DNA from: Caprimulgus europaeus
Lineage: Eukaryota; Chordata; Aves; Caprimulgiformes; Caprimulgidae
Reading direction: 5' to 3'
NCBI GenBank assembly: GCA_907165065.1
Contig: OU015523.1
Span: forward strand, 20,735,834-20,799,833
Length of the DNA stretch: 64,000 nucleotides
Shown: positions 1-11,800 of the stretch, piece after piece
How the letters are laid out: every line of letters begins with the position of its first letter
How positions within the stretch are numbered: position 1 is the stretch's first letter
Notes under the pieces: generated by a model
The model's input: only the letters and a program-made list of their open reading frames with translations
Databases searched by the model: none
What the model was told of the DNA's origin: nothing
Translations under genes and position numbers: made by a program

Positions 1-268
1 GGTGTGACCGGAGCCAGAGCCCCGTCTCCTGCCAGGCGCTGGCCTGGCCAACGCCGGCGGCTCCTGTCACGCAGCTCCTCCTGCCGGAGCACACAGACCC
101 GCACTTTGGGAGAGACTTGCCGATTCACAGCAAATCCAGGGCAGCTCCCCGCGCCGCGCCTCACCTCACCTCCCTTTCCCCGCTGTCATGTCCCCCCTCT
201 CCTCCCCGCCATCTCCCTCCCTGAGCAGGACCGGCCCCCCCCGAGCGACGGCAGAGCTGCGCACACAC

Positions 269-526
269 CTTGCACTGCTGCCGAGAGAACGGCCCCAGGG
301 GAAATGGCCCTTCCTCAACGCCGTCTCCCCTCGCCCCTTCTCTTCGCAGACCGCGTGGCGCGCCGGCTGAGGCGCAGCGGCGGGGCGGGGCGGGCAGCGG
401 GCACAGGGCGGCGCTGTGAGGAGAGGCCCAGGCTGCCCTCGCCCGCCTGGCAACGGCCGCGCCATTGGCCAGCGCCGACCCAATCAGCGGAGCAGCTGCT
501 GGCCTCTCATCGCTGGCCTGGGCCAT
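269..526 (-). promoter_or_regulatory. CpG-island-like promoter/first-exon candidate, copy A
   Basis: This is a very CpG-rich stretch. It has tandem GC boxes (ggggcggggcggg, 382-394), an inverted CCAAT box (attgg, 464-468) and a CCAAT box (480-484). On the minus strand an ATG at 526-524 sits in a strong context (CCGCCATGG) and opens 86 codons to a consensus donor (AAG/GTGTGTG) with its GT at 268-267. The predicted N-terminus is Ala/Arg-rich. The same palindromic site has a plus-strand ATG that stops after five codons. It could be the first exon of a leftward gene beyond the window edge, or a non-coding CpG island; I could not chain it to a downstream exon in frame. Confidence 0.4.
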
Positions 527-671
527 GGCGGACAGAGGCTGAGGGGCCTGAGGGAGACAGGCCGGGGGCAGCCGGGGCGAGGGGGAACCAGGGCCAGGCC
601 AGGGGCGCTGCGGGCACTGGAGCAGCTAGCTCCTGCTTGGAGTGCAGCAGCGTTTTGAGGGTGTAAGCCAC

Positions 672-1156
672 ATCCCCAGTGGCCAAACCCTCGTTTCTAG
701 GCTCCAGACCCCTCTTTTAGAGCCCAAAGCCTCGTTTTTAGAGGCCAAAGCTTTGATTCTGGCTTGAAAGATTCTGGTTTAGGGTCCAGAGCCTCACTTT
801 TGGGGCACCCAGACAGATTTTTAAGGCTCACTGCCTCCTTTTCAGGGTCTTAATTCCTCTCTTAGGGTAGAAAGCCTCATTTTTAGCTTCCAAACCTGCC
901 CCTTTAGGGTACAACTCCAACTTTCTATGGTCCAAAGCCTCAGCTTTAAGGTCCAAAACCAATTAAGGAGCCAAATTTCTCCTTTTCAGGGCCCAAAGTC
1001 TCAGTTTTAAGGTGCAAACTCCCACCTCAGGATCCAAAGACTCATCTTTAGGGCCCAAACCCACGTTTTGATGGCCCAATGCACCACTTTTAGGGATCAA
1101 AGCCTCATTTTAGAGTCCAAAATCTCTTTTTAGGCTCCCAGGTCTCATTTTTAGGC
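672..1156. repeat. Degenerate minisatellite, TTTTAGGG/CCAAAG type
   Basis: About fifteen imperfect repeats, roughly 30 bp each, of the form 'ttttagggtccaaagcctca' with varied spacing. The GGG-TTTTA word is telomere-like only by chance; copies are too diverged for a telomeric repeat. No coding frame is apparent. It sits just beyond the poly(A) site of the gene at 1305. Confidence 0.75.
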
Positions 1157-1304
1157 TGTGTTGACAGCCCCAGCTGGGAAACTAGGCCGATGCTGGGACA
1201 AAGAGGTCCCCCACTGGAGTGCAGCGCTGGTCCCATCTCTGTGCGTTACAGCCCGACAGAAGCAGCCAAAACACATGTTTATTGTGTTTATATTATTGTT
1301 TATT

Positions 1305-3092
1305 CTAAAAATCCTCATCTTCAGAGGTACAGTATCCCTGTTGGTACTGGTAACAGTGACACCAGTGGTAGCTAGGCTGAGGAGAGTCAAGGGAAATCCA
1401 GGTGTCCAGTGACGAGGCATCATCACTGAGAGAGGAGCTGGGACCAGCGGGCGGATCTGAGGGATCTGCTCTGAGATTCCTGTAGCTCTGGGCAAGCTCT
1501 GCCGCAAAGGCCCATGGCAATGGGCCGGAGCAGTTGCTGCAAATCCCATCTGCTCCGGCAGCCTCAGCCTCTCTTGTTTCTTCTCGTGGCTCTGCTTTGC
1601 CTTCTGCTCCAGTCCGATCTTCCCTTTCCCGGGCAGAGTCAGCATCAGCTCGTCCCAGGGCTTCCTCATCTCGCTGGTTCCTCTGGAACAAATGGGTTTC
1701 AGAAAAGACTACTCACTGATATGAATGAAGAGGCCAGTTCAAAAGTCAGGGCAGAAATCTCAGCAGAGTACGGCTGGCAGCTGCCTTGGCACTCCAGGAT
1801 GCTCTAACTGCAAACACTTGGCTGCCAACTGCAGCAAGAAAGGACTCTGGGCAAAAGCCAACTCACGGGTCTCTCTTCCTCCGCCGCGAAATGATGACAC
1901 AAGACACCGCTAGCCCAGACAACAGCACAGCCAAGGCTGCTGCAGTTGCTGGCAGATAGTACTTGTGCAGCTCCTCCTGACCGGCAGCCTCAGCCTTTTT
2001 CCCGGCGTCCGTCCCTGGAGGGGAAGAGACAACGCCACACGTTACCGTGCTCTGCGCTGCGGATAATCTCACGGTGTGCTTAGTATGCCCAAGAGGTTCT
2101 TGTTTTCAGTGGCTGGTGGCTCTGGCGTCTTAGCACCAGAGGACGAGAAGGGTCACTTAAGCTTCCTGTGGAGAAGAGCCCGCGTGCCAGTGAGCAGCTG
2201 TGCCAGCACTACCCCTGTGCGTTCCTCCGAGCTGCAGGCAAGGGCTGTGTGCTGGGGACCTGCGGGTCATCCAAGCAGAGCACTGCAGGGATAGAGCAGA
2301 AGTGCTCCTGTTTTCCCAAGCAGACACCTCCCGAGCACTCCCCTCCCGTCCCCGAGGCTGAAAGACGGCATCCAGCGGTGCCACTTGCTCCTCACCCCCA
2401 GCCCCGATGCACACACTGGGGCAAGGCTGGTCCCAGGACAGCGTGGCAGGAGGGCTGGGCTGAAGCCCTCAGACAGCCTCATTCCCAAAAGGCCCGAGCT
2501 CCTAAATTCCTGGCAACTGGCTGTGGGGGGAGGTGAGCAATCTCTCACCGCATCCAAGAGGCCTACGAGCTTCCCTCTGGCACGCTGCTGGCAATAACCT
2601 CCACACACCAGACATGACAGGTGTCCTCACAGAGCCGCTCCTGCCTTCCTTGCCAACAGCTTCCCAGTGCACCCACGCTACCAGGTTTGGCTGCCGACGT
2701 GCCGTGCGAGAGCGGGCTCCGGGGGAAGCGCCTGCAGGCACACAGCGATTCTGACTGGTGACACCGGGCCACCACGGGACAGCAATTACCTGCCGTGCTG
2801 CTTTCTTGCACTGCCTGCCTTTCTTCATGTGAGACCGGCACTTTGCGTCTCTTCGCAAAGGCCTCCTTCTGCACAGTCTTGCGGTCCATCTCTTCAGAAA
2901 GAAAGCCGGACACTTTCATTAGAAGTAACCGTTCCTCGTCAGGGACACGATCCCTGCAGGAGCCAACACTCTCCAATACACTGATAAAGCTCAGAAACAA
3001 GACCTGGGCTTTTGGGGGTGCATCTAGCCCAAACAATGTGTCGTTGAGCACATGACACGTCACTTGACCAGTACAAGACAGCAACGCCTGAC
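1305..3092 (-). CDS. 3' half of membrane-protein gene, copy A (no signal-peptide exon seen)
   Basis: Four exons are visible on the minus strand: 2790-3092 (303 nt), 2549-2584 (36 nt), 1867-2014 (membrane span) and 1305-1680 (tail and stop). Phases join in frame as in the full-length copies. The acceptor of the 303-nt exon is kept (CACACAGCAG/G), but the intron upstream is unrelated to the one in the 5.1 kb units. The 5' part must therefore come from other exons, perhaps the CpG segment at 4037-4294, or be absent. Copy-specific changes are Leu to Arg in the basic stop-transfer and Gly to Arg after the YRNL motif; the tail acceptor reads CCAGAG/G instead of CCGAAG/G. It may be a live alternative-promoter gene or a truncated copy. 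Confidence 0.5.
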
Positions 3093-3769
3093 CTGCTGTG
3101 TGGAGACTCTCTCTGACCCTTTGGGACAAGCTGTCTCACTGAACAGAACTTGTGGGGGCAGGTGGAGAGCATGAAGGGGAGCACAGCTGTTTGACCGATC
3201 ACCCCTTTGAGCGAGATGGACAAAAACCATCCCTGTGTCACTGAGCGCCACCCGCAGCACTCCCTCCACAGCCCAGCACCCACACCACCAGGGGATGGAG
3301 TCAAGCGCTCTCAGGATACACCTGAGCCTTGCTCTGCCCCTCTGCCTTTTCTCCAGCACGGGCACCACTTGCACACCGCCACTTTTCAAGGACTCGTCTC
3401 CCATTTACAGCCCCCTGCAAGACTGCTCAGTACCTGGACTCTTTTGAAAAAAATTCATCTATGCCACCGTGGTGATGGGCTTCCCCAGGGCAGGACAGCA
3501 CTGCCAAGAATCAGAGAACGGGAAAGGCTCAGCGTGGCTCACCTCCTCGACGTGCTCAGCGCTGGACGGCCATCCTTCCCAGCAGCTCAGGGACAGGCGC
3601 AAAGGACAGCGGTCAGCCCCCATGGGGAGAGTGACGGGGCTCTGTCCTTCCTTCTGGCCATGGGAGGATGCTCTGGGCCAAGCCACCACAGGACAGGGCG
3701 TCTCTCCTCCTCAGCCCCGGGGGAAGGCCAGGCCTGAGGAAGGCCCTGGGTGCTGGGCTCAGCACTGCC
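3093..3769. other. Unit-specific segment without a resolved gene
   Basis: Present only in the two complete 3.75 kb units. On the minus strand it has a good donor (GTCGAGGAG/GTGAGC, GT near 3538) and open stretches, but no exon that links the CpG segment to the 303-nt exon in phase 1. I see no RNA gene or mobile element. It is probably intron plus untranslated sequence. Confidence 0.45.
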
Positions 3770-4036
3770 GGTGTGACCGGAGCCAGAGCCCCGTCTCCTG
3801 CCAGGCGCTGGCCTGGCCAACGCCGGCGGCTCCTGTCACGCAGCTCCTCCTGCCGGAGCACACAGACCCGCACTTTGGGAGAGACTTGCCGATTCACAGC
3901 AAATCCAGGGCAGCTCCCCGCGCCGCGCCTCACCTCACTTCCCTTTCCCCGCTGTCATGTCCCCCCTCTCCTCCCCGCCATCTCCCTCCCTGAGCAGGAC
4001 CGGCCCCCCCGAGCGACGGCAGAGCTGCGCACACAC

Positions 4037-4294
4037 CTTGCACTGCTGCCGAGAGAACGGCCCCAGGGGAAATGGCCCTTCCTCAACGCCGTCTCCCCTC
4101 GTCCCTTCTCTTCGCAGACCGCGTGGCGCGCCGGCTGAGGCGCAGCGGCGGGGCGGGGCGGGCAGCGGGCACAGGGCGGCGCTGTGAGGAGAGGCCCAGG
4201 CTGCCCTCGCCCGCCTGGCAACGGCCGCGCCATTGGCCAGCGCCGACCCAATCAGCGGAGCAGCTGCTGGCCTCTCATCGCTGGCCTGGGCCAT
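4037..4294 (-). promoter_or_regulatory. CpG-island-like promoter/first-exon candidate, copy B
   Basis: Repeat of the element in copy A, with GC boxes, both CCAAT-type boxes and the minus-strand ATG at 4294 kept. It lies upstream, in the minus direction, of the 3'-half gene at 1305-3092. It is thus the obvious candidate promoter for that copy, which has no signal-peptide exon. Confidence 0.4.
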
Positions 4295-4441
4295 GGCGGA
4301 CAGAGGCTGAGGGGCCTGAGGGAGACAGGCCGGGGGCAGCCGGGGCGAGGGGGAACCAGGGCCAGGCCAGGGGCGCTGCGGGCACTGGAGCAGCTAGCTC
4401 CTGCTTGGAGTGCAGCAGCGTTTTGAGGGTGTAAGCCACAT

Positions 4442-4924
4442 CCCCAGTGGCCAAACCCTCGTTTCTAGGCTCCAGACCCCTCTTTTAGAGCCCAAAGCCT
4501 CGTTTTTAGAGGCCAAAGCTTTGATTCTGGCTTGAAAGATTCTGGTTTAGGGTCCAGAGCCTCACTTTTGGGGCACCCAGACAGATTTTTAGGGCTCACT
4601 GCCTCCTTTTCAGGGTCTTAATTCCTCTCTTAGGGTAGAAAGCCTCATTTTTAGCTTCCAAACCTGCCCCTTTAGGGTACAACTCCAACTTTCTATGGTC
4701 CAAAGCCTCAGCTTTAAGGTCCAAAACCAATTAAGGAGCCAAATTTCTCCTTTTCAGGGCCCAAAGTCTCAGTTTTAAGGTGCAAACTCCCCCCTCAGGA
4801 TTCAAAGACTCATCTTTAGGGCCCAAACCCACGTTTTTATGGCCCAACGCACCACTTTTAGGGATCAAAGCCTCATTTTAGAGTCCAAAATCTCTTTTTA
4901 GACTCCCAGGTCTCATTTTTATGC
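4442..4924. repeat. Degenerate minisatellite, copy B
   Basis: Same array as at 672-1156, with single-base differences and the same number of repeats. Confidence 0.75.
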
Positions 4925-5056
4925 TGTGTTGACAGCCCCAGCTGGGAAACTAGGCCGATGCTGGGACAAAGAGGTCCCCCACTGGAGTGCAGCGCTGGTC
5001 CCATCTCTGTGCGTTACAGCCCGACAGAAGCAGCCAAAACACATTTATTGTTTATT

Positions 5057-6826
5057 CTAAAAATCCTCATCTTCAGAGGTACAGTATCCCTGTTGGTACT
5101 GGTAACAGTGACACCAGTGGTAGCTAGGCTGAGGAGAGTCAAGGGAAATCCAGGTGTCCAGTGACGAGGCATCATCACTGAGAGAGGAGCTGGGACCAGC
5201 GGGCGGATCTGAGGGATCTGCTCCGAGATTCCTGTAGCTCTGGGCGAGCTCTGCCGCAAAGGCCCATGGCAATGGGCCGGAGCCGTTGCTGCAAATCCCA
5301 TCTGCTCCGGCAGCCTCAGCCTCTCTTGTTTCTTCTCGTGGCTCTGCTTTGCCTTCTGCTCCAGTCCGATCTTCCCTTTCCCGGGCAGAGTCAGCATCAG
5401 CTCGTCCCAGGGCTTCCTCATCTCGCTGGTTCCTTCGGAACAAATGGGTTTCAGAAAAGACTACTCACTGATATAAAAGTCAGGGCAGAAATCTCAGCAG
5501 AGTACGGCTGGCAGCTGCCTTGGCACTCCAGGATGCTCTAACTGCAAACACTTGGCTGCCAACTGCAGCAATAAAGGACCCTGGGCAAAAGCCAACTCAC
5601 GGGTCTCTCTTCCTCAGCCGCGAAATGATGACACAAGACACCGCTAGCCCAGACAACAGCACAGCCAAGGCTGCTGCAGTTGCTGGCAGATAGTACTTGT
5701 GCAGCTCCTCCTGACCGGCAGCCTCAGCCTTTTTCCCGGCGTCCGTCCCTGGAGGGGAAGAGACAACGCCACACGTTACCGTGATCTGCGCTGCGGATAA
5801 TCTCACGGTGTGCTTAGTATGCCCAAGAGGTTCTTGTTTTCAGTGGCTGGTGGCTCTGGCGTCTTAGCACCAGAGGACGAGAAGGGTCACTTAAGCTTCC
5901 TGTGGAGAAGAGCCCGCGTGCCAGTGAGCAGCTGTGCCAGCACTACCTCTGTGCGTTCCTCCGAGCTGCAGGCAAGGGCTGTGTGCTGGGGACCTGCGGG
6001 TCATCCAAGCAGAGCACTGCAGGGATAGAGCAGAAGTGCTCCTGTTTTCCCAAGCAGACACCTCCCGAGCACTCCCCTCCCGTCCCCGAGGCTGAAAGAC
6101 GGCATCCAGCGGTGCCACTTGCTCCTCACCCCCAGCCCCGATGCACACACTGGGGCAAGGCTGGTCCCAGGACAGCGTGGCAGGAGGGCTGGGCTGAAGC
6201 CCTCAGACAGCCTCATTCCCAAAAGGCCCGAGCTCCTAAATTCCCGGCAACTGGTTGTGGGGGGAGGTGAGCAATCTCTCACCGCATCCAAGAGGCCTAC
6301 GAGCTTCCCTCTGGCACGCTGCTGGCAATAACCTCCACACACCAGATATGACAGGTGTCCTCACAGAGCCGCTCCTGCCTTCCTTGCCAACAGCTTCCCA
6401 GTGCACCCACGCTACCAGGTTTGGCTGCCGACGTGCCGTGCGAGAGCGGGCTCCGGGGGAAGCGCCTGCAGGCACACAGCGATTCTGACTGGTGACACCG
6501 GGCCACCACGGGACAGCAATTACCTGCCGTGCTGCTTTCTTGCACTGCCTGTCTTTCTTCATGTGAGACCGGCACTTTGCGTCTCTTCGCAAAGGCCTCC
6601 TTCTGCACAGTCTTGCGGTCCATCTCTTCAGAAAGAAAGCCGGACACTTTCATTAGAAGTAACCGTTCCTCGTCAGGGACACGATCCCTGCAGGAGCCAA
6701 CACTCTCCAATACACTGATAAAGCTCAGAAACAAGACCTGGGCTTTTGGGGGTGCATCTAGCCCAAACAATGTGTCGATGAGCACATGACACGTCACTTG
6801 ACCAGTACAAGACAGCAACGCCTGAC
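5057..6826 (-). CDS. 3' half of membrane-protein gene, copy B (no signal-peptide exon seen)
   Basis: Exons at 6524-6826, 6283-6318, 5601-5748 and 5057-5432, joined in the same phases as copy A and open throughout. It has lost the only N-glycosylation sequon of the long exon (Asn-Asp-Thr to Ile-Asp-Thr, from an a-for-t change near 6778). One tail cysteine of the CxxC pair is Gly. Both changes are unique to this copy and suggest relaxed constraint. The candidate promoter is the CpG element at 7771-8028. Confidence 0.48.
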
Positions 6827-7503
6827 CTGCTGTGTGGAGACTCTCTCTGACCCTTTGGGACAAGCTGTCTCACTGAACAGAACTTGTGGGGGCAGGTGGA
6901 GAGCATGAAGGGGAGCACAGCTGTTTGACCGATCACCCCTTTGAGCGAGATGGACAAAAACCATCCCTGTGTCACTGAGCGCCACCCGCAGCACTCCCTC
7001 CACAGCCCAGCACCCACACCACCAGGGGATGGAGTCAAGCGCTCTCAGGATACACCTGAGCCTTGCTCTGCCCCTCTGCCTTTTCTCCAGCACGGGCACC
7101 ACTTGCACACCGCCACTTTTCAAGGACTCGTCTCCCATTTACAGCCCCCTGCAAGACTGCTCAGTACCTGGACTCTTTTGAAAAAAAATCATCTATGCCA
7201 ACGTGGTGGTGGGCTTCCCCAGGGCAGGACAGCACTGCCAAGAATCAGAGAACGGGAAAGGCTCAGCGTGGCTCACCTCCTCGACGTGCTCAGCGCTGGA
7301 CGGCCATCCTTCCCAGCAGCTCAGGGACAGGCGCAAAGGACAGCGGTCAGCCCCCATGGGGAGAGTGACGGGGCTCTGTCCTTCCTTCTGGCCATGGGAG
7401 GATGCTCTGGGCCAAGCCACCACAGGACAGGGCGTCTCTCCTCCTCAGCCCCGGGGGAAGGCCAGGCCTGAGGAAGGCCCTGGGTGCTGGGCTCAGCACT
7501 GCC
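6827..7503. other. Unit-specific segment without a resolved gene, copy B
   Basis: Near-identical to 3093-3769. The A-run at about 7180-7190 and the following bases (ccaacgtggtggtggg) differ slightly. No gene is resolved. Confidence 0.45.
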
Positions 7504-7770
7504 GGTGTGACCGGAGCCAGAGCCCCGTCTCCTGCCAGGCGCTGGCCTGGCCAACGCCGGCGGCTCCTGTCACGCAGCTCCTCCTGCCGGAGCACACAGA
7601 CCCGCACTTTGGGAGAGACTTGCCGATTCACAGCAAATCCAGGGCAGCTCCCCGCGCCGCGCCTCACCTCACTTCCCTTTCCCCGCTGTCATGTCCCCCC
7701 TCTCCTCCCCGCCATCTCCCTCCCTGAGCAGGACCGGCCCCCCCGAGCGACGGCAGAGCTGCGCACACAC

Positions 7771-8028
7771 CTTGCACTGCTGCCGAGAGAACGGCCCCAG
7801 GGGAAATGGCCCTTCCTCAACGCCGTCTCCCCTCGCCCCTTCTCTTCGCAGACCGCGTGGCGCGCCGGCTGAGGCGCAGCGGCGGGGCGGGGCGGGCAGC
7901 GGGCACAGGGCGGCGCTGTGAGGAGAGGCCCAGGCTGCCCTCGCCCGCCTGGCAACGGCCGCGCCATTGGCCAGCGCCGACCCAATCAGCGGAGCAGCTG
8001 CTGGCCTCTCATCGCTGGCCTGGGCCAT
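7771..8028 (-). promoter_or_regulatory. CpG-island-like promoter/first-exon candidate, copy C
   Basis: Third copy of the element, minus-strand ATG at 8028. It stands upstream of the 3'-half gene at 5057-6826 and downstream of the full-length copy 8807-13078. Confidence 0.4.
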
Positions 8029-8172
8029 GGCGGACAGAGGCTGAGGGGCCTGAGGGAGACAGGCCGGGGGCAGCCGGGGCGAGGGGGAACCAGGGCCAGG
8101 CCAGGGGCGCTGCGGGCACTGGAGCAGCTAGCTCCTGCTTGGAGTGCAGCAGCGTTTTGAGGGTGTAAGCCA

Positions 8173-8658
8173 CATCCCCAGTGGCCAAACCCTCGTTTCT
8201 AGGCTCCAGACCCCTCTTTTAGAGCCCAAAGCCTCGTTTTTAGAGGCCAAAGCTTTGATTCTGGCTTGAAAGATTCTGGTTTAGGGTCCAGAGCCTCACT
8301 TTTGGGGCACCCAGACAGATTTTTAGGGCTCACTGCCTCCTTTTCAGGGTCTTAATTCCTCTCTTAGGGTAGAAAGCCTCATTTTTAGCTTCCAAACCTG
8401 CCCCTTTAGGGTACAACTCCAACTTTCTATGGTCCAAAGCCTCAGCTTTAAGGTCCAAAACCAATTAAGGAGCCAAATTTCTCCTTTTCAGGGCCCAAAG
8501 TCTCAGTTTTAAGGTGCAAACTCCCACCTCAGGATCCAAAGACTCATCTTTAGGGCCCAAACCCACGTTTTGATGGCCCAATGCACCACTTTTAGGGATC
8601 AAAGCCTCATTTTAGAGTCCAAAATCTCTTTTTAGGCTCCCAGGTCTCATTTTTAGGC
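8173..8658. repeat. Degenerate minisatellite, copy C
   Basis: Same array as at 672-1156. It is closer in sequence to copy A than to copy B at several sites (for example 'cccacctcaggatccaaag' and 'acgttttgatgg'). Confidence 0.75.
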
Positions 8659-8806
8659 TGTGTTGACAGCCCCAGCTGGGAAACTAGGCCGATGCTGGGA
8701 CAAAGAGGTCCCCCACTGGAGTGCAGCGCTGGTCCCATCTCTGTGCGTTACAGCCCGACAGAAGCAGCCAAAACACATGTTTATTGTGTTTATATTATTG
8801 TTTATT

Positions 8807-11800
8807 CTAAAAATCCTCATCTTCAGAGGTACAGTATCCCTGTTGGTACTGGTAACAGTGACACCAGTGGTAGCTAGGCTGAGGAGAGTCAAGGGAAATC
8901 CAGGTGTCCAGTGACGAGGCATCATCACTGAGAGAGGAGCTGGGACCAGCGGGCGGATCTGAGGGATCTGCTCCGAGATTCCTGTAGCTCTGGGCGAGCT
9001 CTGCCGCAAAGGCCCATGGCAATGGGCCGGAGCAGTTGCTGCAAATCCCATCTGCTCCGGCAGCCTCAGCCTCTCTTGTTTCTTCTCGTGGCTCTGCTTT
9101 GCCTTCTGCTCCAGTCCGATCTTCCCTTTCCCGGGCAGAGTCAGCATCAGCTCGTCCCAGGGCTTCCTCATCTCGCTGGTTCCTTCGGAACAAATGGGTT
9201 TCAGAAAAGACTACTCACTGATATAAAAGTCAGGGCAGAAATCTCAGCAGAGTACGGCTGGCAGCTGCCTTGGCACTCCAGGATGCTCTAACTGCAAACA
9301 CTTGGCTGCCAACTGCAGCAATAAAGGACCCTGGGCAAAAGCCAACTCACGGGTCTCTCTTCCTCAGCCGCGAAATGATGACACAAGACACCGCTAGCCC
9401 AGACAACAGCACAGCCAAGGCTGCTGCAGTTGCTGGCAGATAGTACTTGTGCAGCTCCTCCTGACCGGCAGCCTCAGCCTTTTTCCCGGCGTCCGTCCCT
9501 GGAGGGGAAGAGACAACGCCACACGTTACCGTGATCTGCGCTGCGGATAATCTCACGGTGTGCTTAGTATGCCCAAGAGGTTCTTGTTTTCAGTGGCTGG
9601 TGGCTCTGGCGTCTTAGCACCAGAGGACGAGAAGGGTCACTTAAGCTTCCTGTGGAGAAGAGCCCGCGTGCCAGTGAGCAGCTGTGCCAGCACTACCCCT
9701 GTGCGTTCCTCCGAGCTGCAGGCAAGGGCTGTGTGCTGGGGACCTGCGGGTCATCCAAGCAGAGCACTGCAGGGATAGAGCAGAAGTGCTCCTGTTTTCC
9801 CAAGCAGACACCTCCCGAGCACTCCCCTCCCGTCCCCGAGGCTGAAAGACGGCATCCAGCGGTGCCACTTGCTCCTCACCCCCAGCCCCGATGCACACAC
9901 TGGCGCAAGGCTGGTCCCAGGACAGCGTGGCAGGAGGGCTGGGCTGAAGCCCTCAGACAGCCTCATTCCCAAAAGGCCCGAGCTCCTAAATTCCCGGCAA
10001 CTGGTTGTGGGGGGAGGTGAGCAATCTCTCACCGCATCCAAGAGGCCTACGAGCTTCCCTCTGGCACGCTGCTGGCAATAACCTCCACACACCAGATATG
10101 ACAGGTGTCCTCACAGAGCCGCTCCTGCCTTCCTTGCCAACAGCTTCCCAGTGCACCCACGCTACCAGGTTTGGCTGCCGACGTGCCGTGCGAGAGCGGG
10201 CTCCGGGGGAAGCGCCTGCAGGCACCCAGCGATTCTGACTGGTGACACCGGGCCACCACGGGACAGCAATTACCTGCCGTGCTGCTTTCTTGCACTGCCT
10301 GTCTTTCTTCATGTGAGACCGGCACTTTGCGTCTCTTCGCAAAGGCCTCCTTCTGCACAGTCTTGCGGTCCATCTCTTCAGAAAGAAAGCGGGACACTTT
10401 CATTAGAAGTAACCGTTCCTCGTCAGGGACACGATCCCTGCAGGAGCCAACACTCTCCAATACACTGATAAAGCTCAGAAACAAGACCTGGGCTTTTGGG
10501 GGTGCATCTAGCCCAAACAATGTGTCGTTGAGCACATGACACGTCACTTGACCAGTACACGACAGCAACGCCTGGCCTGCTGGGAAGCCAGGAATTTGCA
10601 TGGGACCATCTTGTTCACGTGACACGCGGTGCGTTTTTGGCAAACTGCGAGATGAAGCTCAGTGACACCCTTCAAAGAGGGTGGGGAAAAGCCACAGCCA
10701 GTTCAGCTGGGGAAAGAGCCTTTCTGAGAAGCACGTCTCACCATGCCAACTCCGTCACTCGGGAAGGGCAACGGACAGACGCGGTGGATTGAACCCTGGG
10801 CTCTTGCAACCACGTTCTGGGCCGTTTCACAAGCCACAGCGAAGAGCCCACTGTCCTCCAAAGCAAGATGAAAACCACAGCCAAGTGCTTTCTGAAATGC
10901 AACTAGAAACGGGGAGCTAAAGCACCCAGGACAGAATTAACCGAGTGACCCACTCAAGGCTGCCTTCAATATTATCATTAGTATTTTAATATCATTATTC
11001 TTGTTTGAAGTTTTCTTTCAATTACTACATTGTTCTTATGTCAGCCTACCAGTCTCCTTACCCTGACCCCTCCAGTTCTCTCCCCTGTTCCCTGTGGGGG
11101 CAGGGAGAGTGAGCAAGCGGCTGCGTTTGGCTGCTAAGCCAAGTGAAACCACCACACCATCACACGTGCTGATCCACGTCATCGCAACCAAACAGCAGAA
11201 CGTGCAAGGGGATCACGGAATGACGTGGCACACACAGGCAGGTCTGTGTTCTCACGCCTGCAGAGGTGCCTGGCTGACTTTGGACTTTGAGCTGGCAGCT
11301 CCCCAGGGAAGGAAAAAGCTGTGACATACCCATGCGACCTCTCTGCGTGTCAGCCCTGGAACCCGGCCAGGAACCTGGATAACCACTGCCTGCAGCCACA
11401 TCTGAAAACAAACACAGTACAGAGCAGCTCCCATGAACTACTGCAATACACTTCTTCAGACGTGAAAGACGGGGAATGCAGTTCAAACATGGGGTTAGGC
11501 CAGAGCACTCCTCTCTCCCTTCCGCTCAGGAGCATCTTGCAAACATTTACTGCGTGCTCACCGTGGCCACTAACCAGGCATGGAGCTGTCAGCAGAAAGG
11601 ACACCCTGAAGCTCCAGCAGCTCTGAGCTCCACCCCAACGGGCACGCTGCCTTTGCAGCCAGCACTGGGAGCAGCGCAGGGGCAGAGCAGCTGGCAAAGG
11701 CAGCTCCGCAAGGCAGAGCCCCCCGGGGCACATCACAGCCGGACATATTACCCTCTCTGCTCTTCTGCGTGCCCAGGCACCAGCCAAGAAAGGAGTACGC

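Larger units (their letters stand above)
1..3769. repeat. 3.75 kb tandem unit, copy A
   Basis: The sequence beginning ggtgtgaccggagccag at position 1 recurs at 3770 and 7504, so this unit is 3769 bp and the next is 3734 bp. Order within the unit: CpG-rich segment, TTTTAGGG/CCAAAG minisatellite, then the tail, membrane, short and long exons of the minus-strand gene, then ~680 bp not found in the 5.1 kb units. The left edge may be cut by the window. Copy A differs by carrying 16 extra bases near the poly(A) region (1276-1302) and 18 extra bases at about 1724-1741. Confidence 0.9.
3770..7503. repeat. 3.75 kb tandem unit, copy B
   Basis: Second head-to-tail copy, 3734 bp, nearly identical to copy A apart from scattered substitutions and the loss of the two short insertions seen in A. 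The junction with the next copy at 7503/7504 is seamless. Confidence 0.9.
7504..10568. repeat. 3.75 kb tandem unit, partial copy, fused to 5.1 kb type
   Basis: Matches copies A and B from its first base through the long exon. At the 5' edge of that exon (about 10565-10575) it switches to the sequence used by the 5.1 kb units: cctggcctgctgggaagcc instead of cctgacctgctgtgtggag. It is therefore the transition between the two arrays. It keeps the CpG segment on its left and acquires a full 5' gene half on its right. Confidence 0.85.

Noticed and set aside
525-542. Plus-strand ATG in good Kozak context in the CpG segment
   Set aside because: Stops after five codons. The palindromic GCCATGGC makes a good context on both strands, and only the minus strand stays open.
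672-1156. Interstitial telomere repeat
   Set aside because: TTAGGG occurs within TTTTAGGG words, but spacing is about 30 bp and the intervening CCAAAGCCTC sequence is part of the unit. This is a minisatellite, not (TTAGGG)n.
3060-3404. 114-codon minus-strand frame in the unit-specific segment of copy A
   Set aside because: It overlaps the long exon in the wrong frame, has no splice support and is absent from the 5.1 kb units.
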